A stretch of 28,335 nt of DNA from positions 4,452 through 32,786 of the forward strand of contig MFMA01000046.1 in NCBI GenBank assembly GCA_001783355.1, written 5' to 3'. Under the pieces are notes generated by a model that worked only from the letters and a program-made list of their open reading frames with translations, was not told the origin of the DNA and made no database searches. Shown in pieces: positions 12,816 to 20,176 of this stretch. Every line of letters begins with the position of its first letter. Position 1 is the first letter of the stretch. The DNA comes from Candidatus Kaiserbacteria bacterium RIFCSPLOWO2_01_FULL_54_20. Lineage in GTDB: Bacteria; Patescibacteriota; Minisyncoccia; Phycocordibacterales; UBA2100. The position numbers were made by a program, and so were the translations under genes.

Positions 12816-13229
12816 TCAATCGTAGCCTTCGTCGGACACGAAGTTCCGTTCGGGCTGCGGCCGACGGGCGGGTCTCGGTTGCGGCGAGTTGTCGGGCAGG
12901 ACGAATTCCAGTACGCCGTCGTGGAAGAGGCCCAGACTCATCCGGGGATTGCCCCGGGGCACGAGCAGCAAGAGCGGCGGCAACGTGGTATCGTGATGCT
13001 CACCTGCGGCGAGGTCGATTACACACGTGATGGCGCGCACTTCGGGGATCTCGCCAATCGCACAAAGCTGAGCCGCGAGGTCCAGCTCGGCCGGTGAGAA
13101 GTCCCTGGGACTTTTCGCCGTCTTCGCCACGAGCCCAATGCGGTGCGCATCGATCTTGGATTGCGCCAATGTTTGCAGTAGCTCGCCGAAGGGTTGCTTG
13201 CCGTCGGTAGTCATGACGTCGATGTTCAT
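12816..13229 (-). CDS. Unknown protein (orf137) behind the second Arg attenuator
   Basis: The 137-residue product has an alpha/beta N-terminal domain with hydrophobic strands (ITCVIDLAAG, PPLLLLVPRG, GVLEFVLPD) and a Pro/Arg-rich, probably disordered tail (PQPRPARRPQP). I do not recognise it. A perfect AGGAGG Shine-Dalgarno site at 13239-13244 stands 9 bases before the ATG at 13229, which decides the start; the in-frame TTG at 13235 would be too close. It is the only gene between the attenuator at 13305-13428 and the argG terminator/promoter, so its product, or its transcription into argG, may matter for arginine control. Confidence 0.75.
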   Translation of the reverse strand: MNIDVMTTDGKQPFGELLQTLAQSKIDAHRIGLVAKTAKSPRDFSPAELDLAAQLCAIGEIPEVRAITCVIDLAAGEHHDTTLPPLLLLVPRGNPRMSLGLFHDGVLEFVLPDNSPQPRPARRPQPERNFVSDEGYD

Positions 13230-13304
13230 CTCCAAAGGCCTCCTTGCCCTGGCGAAAGATGAGGTCGAGATACGCCAACCTCGGTTCAGTTTTGTACTAT
13301 GTAG

Positions 13305-13428
13305 AACAATACCGGCTTGAGGCCGGTTGTTAGAGTTCAGTGGGGGTAAACGCTAACAAGCAGCCTCAAAGAGAAGCCGCTCGTCGTCGGAGAGAAATTG
13401 CTGAAACCATGGCTGAAACCCGAGTCAT
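13305..13428 (-). promoter_or_regulatory. Arg leader-peptide transcription attenuator 2 (before orf137 and argG)
   Basis: A leaderless 20-codon ORF contains three consecutive CGA Arg codons. Segment 1 (13373-13381) begins at the last base of the third CGA and pairs with segment 2 (13359-13367) over 9 bases including G-U pairs. Segment 2 as 13353-13367 can instead pair with segment 3 (13319-13333) at 14 of 15 positions. Segment 3 can otherwise form the terminator with segment 4: 13322-13331 with 13305-13316, one 2-base bulge, followed by CTACAT. The leader stop codon lies in segment 2, as in classic amino-acid attenuators. The alternative helices are seen directly; arginine sensing is inferred from the codons and the nearby argG. 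Confidence 0.75.
13366..13428 (-). CDS. Putative leader peptide 2 with three tandem Arg codons
   Basis: The peptide is MTRVSAMVSAISLRRRAASL, 20 residues ending in TGA. The ATG comes 7 bases after a TAAAGT -10 box, so the mRNA would be leaderless. The Arg residues 14-16 use the triple CGA CGA CGA. The stop codon falls inside the segment that forms the antiterminator helix. The product itself probably has no function. Confidence 0.65.
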   Translation of the reverse strand: MTRVSAMVSAISLRRRAASL

Positions 13429-13435
13429 TGCCTGT

Positions 13436-13463
13436 ACTTTACATTCTCCTCCCCACGTGTCAA
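13436..13463 (-). promoter_or_regulatory. Promoter of the attenuated orf137 transcript
   Basis: A perfect TTGACA (13458-13463) and TAAAGT (13436-13441) are 16 bases apart on the minus strand. Transcription would start at about 13429, directly at the leader ATG. It begins about 50 bases after the hisIE stop, with no obvious terminator between. Confidence 0.65.
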
Positions 13464-13510
13464 GCCCCATCCCCCGAATCTGGGCATAAAGAGTGAGGGC
13501 ACGCTTGGCT

Positions 13511-14149
13511 TCACGACCGCCGTGAGGCCTTTTCTTGCAGTCCCGATCTTCCCTCCCGCCGTTGAAGCTCTTCTTCAACTTGCGCAAATGTAAGACCGCG
13601 CGCAAGAAGCAACACCAGGAGGTGGTAGACGAGGTCAGCAGCTTCTTCGGTCAGACGTTTCTTTGTCTCATACTTTGCGGCCTGTACGACCTCGAGCGCC
13701 TCTTCGGCGATCTTCGACGATATAGCGCGCACCCCGCTCTTTAAGAGGACGGACGTATACGAGCCCCTGGGGAGACGCTTTTTCCGATCCGCTATCACTT
13801 CGCAAAGCTCCGCAAGAACATCGATATTTTTTTGCACTCCGAAGCATGAGTATGCGCCCGTGTGACATGTCGGACCCGCCGGACGGACTTTGATGAGAAG
13901 CGTGTCATTGTCGCAGTCGAGCATCACATCCGCCACCCGCAGATAGTTCTTGCTTTTCTCTCCCTTCATCCAGAGTCTCCCCTTGCTCCGGCTATAGAAC
14001 CACATCCTACCCGTCTTCATGGTCTTTTCGAGCGAGGCAGGGTTCATGTATCCGACCATCAGGACCGCCCCGCCACTCTCGTCTTGAACGACCGTCGGCA
14101 CGAGACCGTCGCCTTTTTCCCAATCTATCTTTTTTGTGAGATTTTTCAT
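13511..14149 (-). CDS. hisIE: Phosphoribosyl-AMP cyclohydrolase / phosphoribosyl-ATP pyrophosphatase
   Basis: This bifunctional enzyme performs the second and third steps of histidine synthesis. The N-terminal HisI domain (about residues 1-115) has MVGYMNPASLEKT, FYSRSKGRLWMKGE, the metal-binding DCDNDTLL and GPTCHTGAYSCF. The C-terminal HisE domain (about 120-205) has SYTSVLLKSG, KIAEEALEVVQAA and EEAADLVYHLLVLLL, the acidic motifs that bind Mg and the pyrophosphate. Length (212) is normal for HisIE. The ATG overlaps the hisAF stop by 4 bases. It is the last gene of the operon. Confidence 0.96.
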   Translation of the reverse strand: MKNLTKKIDWEKGDGLVPTVVQDESGGAVLMVGYMNPASLEKTMKTGRMWFYSRSKGRLWMKGEKSKNYLRVADVMLDCDNDTLLIKVRPAGPTCHTGAYSCFGVQKNIDVLAELCEVIADRKKRLPRGSYTSVLLKSGVRAISSKIAEEALEVVQAAKYETKKRLTEEAADLVYHLLVLLLARGLTFAQVEEELQRREGRSGLQEKASRRS

Positions 14150-15624
14150 ATGCGTATTGGTATGCCCTGAGCTGATAAATATTCCTTTGCCTCCCGTATC
14201 GTGTGCTCACCGTAGTGGAAAAGACTGGCGACAAGTGCCGCGTCGGCCCTGCCTTCGATAAAAGCATTCTGTAGGTCTTCGAGAGAGCCCGCGCCGCCCG
14301 AAGCGATTACCGGGATATTGACCACGTCGGATACGCGCCTGAGAAGCTCGATGTCGTAGCCTGCTCGTGTCCCGTCTTTATCCATAGATGTAAGCAGTAT
14401 CTCGCCCGCTCCGCGCCTCTCGACTTCTCTCGCCCACGCAACGACCTCAAGCCCCGTCTCTTCCGTCCCACCTTTGAGAAACACTTTATACGTGCCGCCA
14501 TTCTGCTTTTTCGCATCAATCGCCACAACGACGCACTGCTGCCCGAACGCGCGCACGGCATCGCTGATGAGGTCGGGATTTTTGACCGCAGCCGTATTTA
14601 TGGAGACTTTGTCTGCTCCCACGCTCAAGAGACGCCGTATCTGCTCGATGGAACTGATGCCTCCGCCCACAGTGAACGGAATGTAAATGCTCCGCGCGAC
14701 ATTCTCAACAACATCGAACATGGTCTCCCTACCCTCTTTCGAAGCCGAAATATCTAGAAAGACGAGCTCGTCGGCGCCCTCCTCCGAATATTTTTTTCCC
14801 AAGGCCACAGGATTCCCTACTGCCTGCAGGTTTTCGAATGATACGCCCTTGACGACTTTCCCTTCCTTCACATCGAGGCACGGGATGATGCGCTTCGTGA
14901 GACGCGAGCGAGGTCGGGCCGCCGCTAGCGCCACGGGCAACGTGATGCGTTTCTCGTAGAGCGCAGTGCCGATGATCGCGCTCCGCGCGCCGCTTTCTTT
15001 CATTGCTATGATGTCCGCGACACTCGTGATGCCGCCCGAAGCGACCACGTTGAATCCGAGCTTCACGAGTTCACTCACCAGCTCGCGATTGGGCTCGGTC
15101 ATGGTGCCGTCACGATCGACATCGGTGCAGAGGATTTCCGAAACGCCGAGTCTCTTGAGTCTTTCGGCAAAATCCAGGTAATTGCCCTCGGTGGTTTTTT
15201 GCCATCCTTCGGTCGCGATTTTTCCGTCCTTCACCTCTACGGCGACCACGACCCGATCACTGCCAAATTCCTCTATCAGAGATGAGATGAGCTCAATATC
15301 TGTAAGTGCCGCCGTGCCAAGGACAACTCGCGAGACTCCGGAGGATAGATACATCCGCGCGCTCGCACTATCGCGTATGCCGCCGCCGACCTCGACCGGA
15401 ATACGTACGCCAGTGCAGAGCGCCCGTATCGTTTCAGAATTCTTGGGCACACCCGTGCGCGCACCGTCGAGATCCACGATGTGCAACATGCGCGCTCCTG
15501 CCAGCTCGAACCCCTTCGCGACCGCGAGCGGATCCGTGCCGTACGTTTTCTTGTCCGAGAAGACGCCCCTTTTCAAGCGGACGCATTCGCCGTTCATAAT
15601 GTCTATTGCGGGTAGTATCAACAT
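14146..15624 (-). CDS. hisAF: HisA-HisF fusion: ProFAR isomerase joined to the imidazole glycerol phosphate synthase cyclase
   Basis: One 492-codon frame holds two complete (beta-alpha)8 barrels. Residues 1-238 match HisA: LPAIDIMNG with catalytic Asp8, VEVGGGIRD near 78-85 and TDVDRDGT near 167-174. Residues 241-492 match HisF at its usual length: KRIIPCLDV with Asp251 (position 11), VAIDAKK with Asp370 (position 130) and TSMDKDGT. The link is only about four residues (RPRS) and there is no start codon at the HisF boundary. In the HisA half the second catalytic Asp (in SLD/ALD of other HisA) appears as Glu130. The ATG at 15624 overlaps the hisH stop by 7 bases; an upstream TTG is less likely. 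Confidence 0.95.
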   Translation of the reverse strand: MLILPAIDIMNGECVRLKRGVFSDKKTYGTDPLAVAKGFELAGARMLHIVDLDGARTGVPKNSETIRALCTGVRIPVEVGGGIRDSASARMYLSSGVSRVVLGTAALTDIELISSLIEEFGSDRVVVAVEVKDGKIATEGWQKTTEGNYLDFAERLKRLGVSEILCTDVDRDGTMTEPNRELVSELVKLGFNVVASGGITSVADIIAMKESGARSAIIGTALYEKRITLPVALAAARPRSRLTKRIIPCLDVKEGKVVKGVSFENLQAVGNPVALGKKYSEEGADELVFLDISASKEGRETMFDVVENVARSIYIPFTVGGGISSIEQIRRLLSVGADKVSINTAAVKNPDLISDAVRAFGQQCVVVAIDAKKQNGGTYKVFLKGGTEETGLEVVAWAREVERRGAGEILLTSMDKDGTRAGYDIELLRRVSDVVNIPVIASGGAGSLEDLQNAFIEGRADAALVASLFHYGEHTIREAKEYLSAQGIPIRI

Positions 15625-16208
15625 AGTTCGCAAAAGTTACTTAGAAGCTTCAAGCCCAGGATGCCGGATTTTTCCGGGTGGAATTGTGTGCCGTAGAAAT
15701 TGTCCTTCTGTACGACAGCGGCAAGTTCGGCGTCATACGAGGCCTTGCCGATGACATATCGCGAATTCGCATCGAGGTAATACGAGTGTACGAAATAGAA
15801 GAAGCTGCCGTCCGGTATGCCTGCGGTAAGCGGGGAATCCTTGAGGAACGCGACAGCATTCCATCCCATCTGCGGGACCTTGAGTTCGGTCCGAAACTTC
15901 CGCACCCGTCCCGGCAATATCGAAAGACACTTCGTTTCATTCTCTTCAGAGGAATCGGCGAAAAGCTGTAAACCGAGACAAATACCGAGCACGGGGACCG
16001 TGAGACCGGGCAAGACCGCGGCAAAGCCGCTCTCTCGCAACTGTGCCATCGCACTCCCCGCCGCCCCGACACCCGGTACGATGACCTTGTCGGCATTCCC
16101 AAGATCTCCGGGTTTCGTGATGACGCTATAGCTCACCCCGAGCGTCTCAAGGGCGTTTCCGACGCTCCGTACATTCCCGGCACCGTAATCAATGATGGCG
16201 ACTTTCAT
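15618..16208 (-). CDS. hisH: Imidazole glycerol phosphate synthase glutaminase subunit
   Basis: HisH releases ammonia from glutamine and passes it to HisF, which closes the imidazole ring. The 196-residue protein has the nucleophile Cys77 in LGICLGLQL, the oxyanion strand PGVGAAGSA and the His177-x-Glu179 pair in TQFHPEKS, so the triad is complete. The Rossmann-like N-terminus IIDYGAGNVRSV is typical. Its ATG overlaps the stop of the APH-like gene by 4 bases, and its end overlaps hisAF. The partner domain HisF is fused to HisA, so a HisH-HisF-HisA complex is expected. Confidence 0.96.
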   Translation of the reverse strand: MKVAIIDYGAGNVRSVGNALETLGVSYSVITKPGDLGNADKVIVPGVGAAGSAMAQLRESGFAAVLPGLTVPVLGICLGLQLFADSSEENETKCLSILPGRVRKFRTELKVPQMGWNAVAFLKDSPLTAGIPDGSFFYFVHSYYLDANSRYVIGKASYDAELAAVVQKDNFYGTQFHPEKSGILGLKLLSNFCELC

Positions 16209-17491
16209 ATATTTTTGGGCGCAATGTCCTTGAGGAATCGCTCTACCACAGTGTCCTCACCCGTCTTCGAGCCGAGCTCGACGCACTTGCTGAGCGCAAG
16301 TACTGTCTGCGCTGGAGAATACTTACTGCCATCAATGAGATCCATGACAAGGAACGGACAGCAAAAGAGCGCCGCGCGGATGTAATCCTTCCAGTATGGT
16401 GGAAGTAGCTTGCGGTCCGCAAGTTCCTGTATCAAGGGTTTCCACACTTCGCGTTTGTAGATGTCCAATATCTGGAGACGTAGCGGCGAGAGTTTCTCGA
16501 TGCTCCAGTTGTAATCGACCGTCACGGCCTCATCGTCGATGGAGACCATGAGTTTAAGGCTTTTTTCGAGCTTCTGCGGATCATAGAGCCATTGCGGGTG
16601 AACGAATACATTGTGCGCCGTGGCCTTGATATAGCTCAAGAGCGCGGGCTGTCGGCCCGCGAACGCGGGATCAAAAAGCACATACTCGTTACTGATAATA
16701 AATCTGTTGCCGTTGTGGTCATCCCCGTGCCCGATAACGGTCGCGACCCGCTCTTCTTTTGACGGATCCAGTAGATCTTTCGCTTTTGCGATTATTTCTT
16801 CAAGTGTTTGTTGATACCGAACCCCGTTGATGGTCCACTTTTTCTTGCTTAGCTCGTTGAAGGGAATACTCTTGCCGTTCGGAAGCTGAACATCTTTGCC
16901 AATGTAGTAATTCTGCAGACGCGTCGGCTCACCTGTAGCGACAAGCCGCCTGTAGAAGATCTGGAAGAGAGAAGCCATCTCGATGTTCGCACACTCGGAT
17001 AGTTCCAAGGAGCCGAGATACGCCTCACGAATTTTTTTTCCAAGTGTCCGTTCGGATTGGAGAAGTTTGTCGACCACGGCCTTGTCATAGGCACCTCCGG
17101 CGAGTAGTCGGTCCTCCTGCTCCTCATATGCGCTGAACGCGGTAGGCGCATCAATGTGATCGTAGACGACGAATTGGCTTCCCGGCGTGGTACTCATAAA
17201 GATCGGCTGAATAACAGGCCAGCCGGCGTCAGCAAGGATTTTTGCGTTGTAATATTCGGAGTTTTGCATGGTTTCAGTTTCTCCTTCCTCCGTGTGAAAT
17301 TTAAAAAAGTATTTCTTGCCGGGCGCGTCCAAGCTTCCGTTCACCGAGTTGAGAGAGAGTTTTGATCTGTTGATCGTGGCGAACTCAATTTCGAGACGCG
17401 GAGCAAGTTCACGGATCAATTCGAGGATAAGCCGCCCTGCTCGCACACGATCCTTCTTTGCGGTCCTTATGATGTTAAATACCCTGCTCAT
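16205..17491 (-). CDS. APH/choline-kinase-like phosphotransferase within the his operon
   Basis: The 428-residue protein has the aminoglycoside phosphotransferase/protein-kinase-like fold. A candidate ATP-binding Lys lies in KKYFFKFHTEEG (about 60-64), followed by an acidic helix residue near 79. The catalytic Brenner motif is GHGDDHNGNRF (His255, Asp257, His259, Asn262), and the metal-binding Asp274 is in LFDPAF. All key residues are present, so it is probably an active small-molecule kinase. It overlaps both neighbours by ATGA, which ties it to histidine synthesis or to a compound made in parallel. No his step needs such a kinase, so the substrate is unknown. The C-terminal 130 residues are an additional helical domain. 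Confidence 0.85.
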   Translation of the reverse strand: MSRVFNIIRTAKKDRVRAGRLILELIRELAPRLEIEFATINRSKLSLNSVNGSLDAPGKKYFFKFHTEEGETETMQNSEYYNAKILADAGWPVIQPIFMSTTPGSQFVVYDHIDAPTAFSAYEEQEDRLLAGGAYDKAVVDKLLQSERTLGKKIREAYLGSLELSECANIEMASLFQIFYRRLVATGEPTRLQNYYIGKDVQLPNGKSIPFNELSKKKWTINGVRYQQTLEEIIAKAKDLLDPSKEERVATVIGHGDDHNGNRFIISNEYVLFDPAFAGRQPALLSYIKATAHNVFVHPQWLYDPQKLEKSLKLMVSIDDEAVTVDYNWSIEKLSPLRLQILDIYKREVWKPLIQELADRKLLPPYWKDYIRAALFCCPFLVMDLIDGSKYSPAQTVLALSKCVELGSKTGEDTVVERFLKDIAPKNI

Positions 17492-18165
17492 AGTATTAGA
17501 TCGAAAAGCCGCGAGGATGCGATAAGTTGTTCTTTAGTGAGACTTCCCGAACTTGTGCCAACGACGAAACAACCCGCACGTTTGCCAGCTTCGGCACCTA
17601 TAAGAGAATCTTCCACGACGACCGAGTTTTTAGGATCGACGTTCAGCTGCGCGAGTGCGTACGAGTACATGTCCGGCGCGGGCTTATTCTTCAATCCGGA
17701 TGCCGAATCGTTACCGACGACGAGGTCAAAGTCATCTATTATTCCTGTTCTTGCGAGGATCTCTTTCGTCTGCGCGATGAGATTGTTCGATACGACGGCA
17801 TTCTTTATTTCGCCCATTCGTGCATCCGCCAGAGCTGCCGTGACGCCTGGAATAAGCGCGAATGGGTACCTTTGTCGAAGTGCCGTATATTCGCCGATGA
17901 CAGCGTCGCGAAACGCTCCGTCTGAACTGATGCCAAGTTCGGCGGACATCTTCTCGAATATGAGACGCCAAAACTCCGGTATCGAGTACGCGAATATCGA
18001 CGCTATGTACTCGCGCGAGAGACCCGCGCGCTGTCCAAGGTATTTTTCCAGCAATTCATTCACCACACGGACATCGAGCCCGAGCGAATCGATAAGAACA
18101 CCGTCCATATCCCACAATATGGCTTCCGTGTTCTCGGGAATCGACATGATGCCTATTTTTTTCAT
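17488..18165 (-). CDS. HAD superfamily phosphatase (subfamily IA) within the his operon
   Basis: The 225-residue protein has the four HAD motifs. Motif I is DMDGVLIDS with nucleophile Asp19 and acid Asp21; motif II is VVSNN near 126; the motif III Lys is in NKPAPDMY near 162; motif IV is VVEDSLIGAEAG near 184. A helical cap lies between motifs I and II, as in beta-phosphoglucomutase-like enzymes. It would remove or move phosphate from a small molecule. Its place between hisD and the kinase makes it a candidate histidinol-phosphatase, since no HisB or PHP-type phosphatase gene is present, but HAD-IA enzymes have many substrates. The ATG at 18165 overlaps the hisD stop by 4 bases. Confidence 0.88.
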   Translation of the reverse strand: MKKIGIMSIPENTEAILWDMDGVLIDSLGLDVRVVNELLEKYLGQRAGLSREYIASIFAYSIPEFWRLIFEKMSAELGISSDGAFRDAVIGEYTALRQRYPFALIPGVTAALADARMGEIKNAVVSNNLIAQTKEILARTGIIDDFDLVVGNDSASGLKNKPAPDMYSYALAQLNVDPKNSVVVEDSLIGAEAGKRAGCFVVGTSSGSLTKEQLIASSRLFDLIL

Positions 18166-19469
18166 ACTTTCTTTTTAGATATCTCGAAGCGTACCTGCAC
18201 CGAGCGTTTGTGCGCATCGAGCCCTTCCACGTCGGAAAGCGTTTCAACGATGGGCTTCAATCGCTCAAGACCTTTCTTGGTTAGATACTGGTAGCCGCTT
18301 GCTTTCATGAACATCCGCACGCCCACTGGCGAAGAGAATTTCGGCGCGGCACCTGTCGGCAGACAGTGGTTGGTTCCGCTCGCGTAATCCCCTACCGCGA
18401 CCGGCGCATAATCGCCGAGGAATATCGAACCGGCGTTCATGAGCTTCGGAAGAAGCGCGCGCGGGTCTCTGGTCTGCACTTCGAGATGTTCCGGGCTGTA
18501 ATCGTTGGCAAAATCGAGCATCTCTTTGAGAGAATCGACCACGATGATGGCGCTGTAGCGCTTGAGCGCACCCTCGACGTACTTCTGGCGCTTCAGCATA
18601 GGAGCTTGCCGTGCGACTTCAGCAACGGTCTTTTTTGCCATTTCCATCGAATCAGTGACTAGGACGCCCGCCGAATCGCTTCCGTGCTCGCAGCGCGCGA
18701 GAATGTCCGCTGCAAGATATGTAGGGTTCGATGTCTTGTCCGCCATTATTAGCGCTTCGGAGGGCCCCGAGAGCATGTCGATGCCCACTTTCCCGCAAAC
18801 CTGGAGCTTCGCCACCTGCACGTACGTATTGCCCGGGCCGGCGATGAAATTCACCGGTCGTATCGTTTCCGTGCCGTAGGCGAGGGCTGCTATCGCTTGC
18901 GCACCGCCTACGCGATATATCTCCGTCGCACCGGCAAGGTCGGCGGAGATGATTATCTCGAGATTGTCAGCAGTCGGCGGAAAACATATGACGATACGCG
19001 GAACGCCGGCGGCTTTTGCAGTGACTGCGAGTATCTGCGCGACGACCGGAAGCGGCGCCTTTCCTGCCGGCACATAGAGCCCGACGCTCTCGATCGCCGT
19101 CAAGCGCTGGCCTGTTATGACGCCGCGCACGGTCTCTATTTTCCAATCAGTTACCAGCTTAGAGCGGTCAGCACGCGCATACGTGCCGGATATCTTTATC
19201 TGCTCGCGCATTGTCCGTATCACGTCCCGATCGACGCACTTGTACGCCTTTCGTATCTCCTGTTTCGTTACGCGTATCATTCCTTTTGCGAAGGTCGGGT
19301 CGTCGAATTTTCTGCTGTACTTCACCAATGCGTCATCGCCGCGTTTGCGAACGTCGTTGATAATATTACTCACGTACCGCTTGATGGGTTCCATGTCGCT
19401 TTGCGCGCGCGACATAATGCGCTTTTTGTCGCGCGGCGAAGCCGTTTTCCATCGATAGATCTTTATCAT
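18162..19469 (-). CDS. hisD: Histidinol dehydrogenase
   Basis: HisD oxidises histidinol to histidine with two NAD molecules. The 435-residue protein has the NAD-binding GPGNTYV segment near 211 and the family strand VGIDMLSGPSE. The catalytic pair Glu327-His328 is in SPEHLE. Zinc ligands are His262, Asp361 (VGDYASG) and His420 (GLDAHKRSV). The fourth ligand, Gln259 in the E. coli enzyme, is Arg259 here (codon CGC, in LARCEHG). Since numbering matches the E. coli enzyme almost exactly, this is a real substitution. The start overlaps hisG by ATGA. The rest of the sequence is typical, so the function is likely retained but metal binding may differ. Confidence 0.95.
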   Translation of the reverse strand: MIKIYRWKTASPRDKKRIMSRAQSDMEPIKRYVSNIINDVRKRGDDALVKYSRKFDDPTFAKGMIRVTKQEIRKAYKCVDRDVIRTMREQIKISGTYARADRSKLVTDWKIETVRGVITGQRLTAIESVGLYVPAGKAPLPVVAQILAVTAKAAGVPRIVICFPPTADNLEIIISADLAGATEIYRVGGAQAIAALAYGTETIRPVNFIAGPGNTYVQVAKLQVCGKVGIDMLSGPSEALIMADKTSNPTYLAADILARCEHGSDSAGVLVTDSMEMAKKTVAEVARQAPMLKRQKYVEGALKRYSAIIVVDSLKEMLDFANDYSPEHLEVQTRDPRALLPKLMNAGSIFLGDYAPVAVGDYASGTNHCLPTGAAPKFSSPVGVRMFMKASGYQYLTKKGLERLKPIVETLSDVEGLDAHKRSVQVRFEISKKKV

Positions 19470-20092
19470 AATAAAACCTTGGTAAATAAGGGCAGGAATT
19501 CTTCTTTCCTTGTCGATTCCGTCGGACTCTTCACAAGCACCGCTTGGGATTCCATGACCGTAAAGAGGGGCACTAAATCGTGCGCTTTCAGGGTCGCGCC
19601 AGTTTGGACGATATCGCAGACGGCATCAGCAAGACCGAGTCTGGGCGTTATCTCCGCCGAACCCGATATTGGAACGATGCAGGCCTTCACATTCTCTTTT
19701 TCAAGATACGCCGCAAGCAATTTCGGATACGAGGTCGCTATCCGGCGCCCAACGAGATCTTGCGGTCGCCATATATCGGAATTTTGCGGCGCGGCTATTA
19801 CGAGTCTGCATATCCCAAAATCAAGCCTTGAGACGATCGGGAGCATACGGCCCTTCTCTGCCAGCACGTTCTCGCCCACGATGCCGAGATCTGCGATACC
19901 GCGCTCGACGTATTCCGGGATATCGTCGTCGCGTAGGTACAGAAGATCTATCGGGCGGTTCGCGCACGGATTGATGAGCGATCTACCGTTCGGCAGGAAG
20001 ATAAGCCCGCGCGCAGCAAGAAGATCCAGGCTCGATTGGTACAATCGCCCGCTCTTTTGGATCGCTATGCGTAATCTCTGTTTTGTCGACAT
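19466..20092 (-). CDS. hisG: ATP phosphoribosyltransferase, catalytic domain only
   Basis: HisG condenses ATP with PRPP, the committed step of the pathway. The 208-residue sequence starts like long-form enzymes (RLRIAIQKSGRL, PIDLLYLRDDDIP, DLGIVGENVL) and has the PRPP loop DIVQTGATL near 160. It then ends about where the E. coli protein would enter its C-terminal ACT-like regulatory domain of about 75 residues. The TGA overlaps the hisD ATG, so the short form is built into the operon and not a cut clone. No HisZ gene is in the window. Feedback inhibition by histidine through the usual domain is therefore not possible. It is the first gene of the operon and nearly leaderless. Confidence 0.94.
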   Translation of the reverse strand: MSTKQRLRIAIQKSGRLYQSSLDLLAARGLIFLPNGRSLINPCANRPIDLLYLRDDDIPEYVERGIADLGIVGENVLAEKGRMLPIVSRLDFGICRLVIAAPQNSDIWRPQDLVGRRIATSYPKLLAAYLEKENVKACIVPISGSAEITPRLGLADAVCDIVQTGATLKAHDLVPLFTVMESQAVLVKSPTESTRKEEFLPLFTKVLL

Positions 20093-20104
20093 ATTTGTTT
20101 TCTT

Positions 20105-20133
20105 ATCTAATGACGAGCCATTCTCACTACCAA
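20105..20133 (-). promoter_or_regulatory. Probable promoter of the his operon
   Basis: TTGGTA (20128-20133) and TTAGAT (20105-20110) are 17 bases apart on the minus strand, each a moderate match. Transcription would start about 6 bases before the hisG ATG. The -35 box overlaps the T tract of the terminator upstream. Confidence 0.4.
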
Positions 20134-20157
20134 AAACCCGCTTGCGGAGGAGCGGGT
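20132..20157 (-). terminator. Intrinsic terminator between the TrpR-like gene and hisG
   Basis: Perfect 7-bp arms acccgct (20136-20142) and agcgggt (20151-20157) enclose an 8-base loop, and the minus strand continues with TTTTTGG. It separates the regulator transcript from the his operon; with hisG only 40 bases downstream it could also allow partial readthrough. Confidence 0.75.
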
Positions 20158-20176
20158 CGGCGGCATTAGGTCTTTT

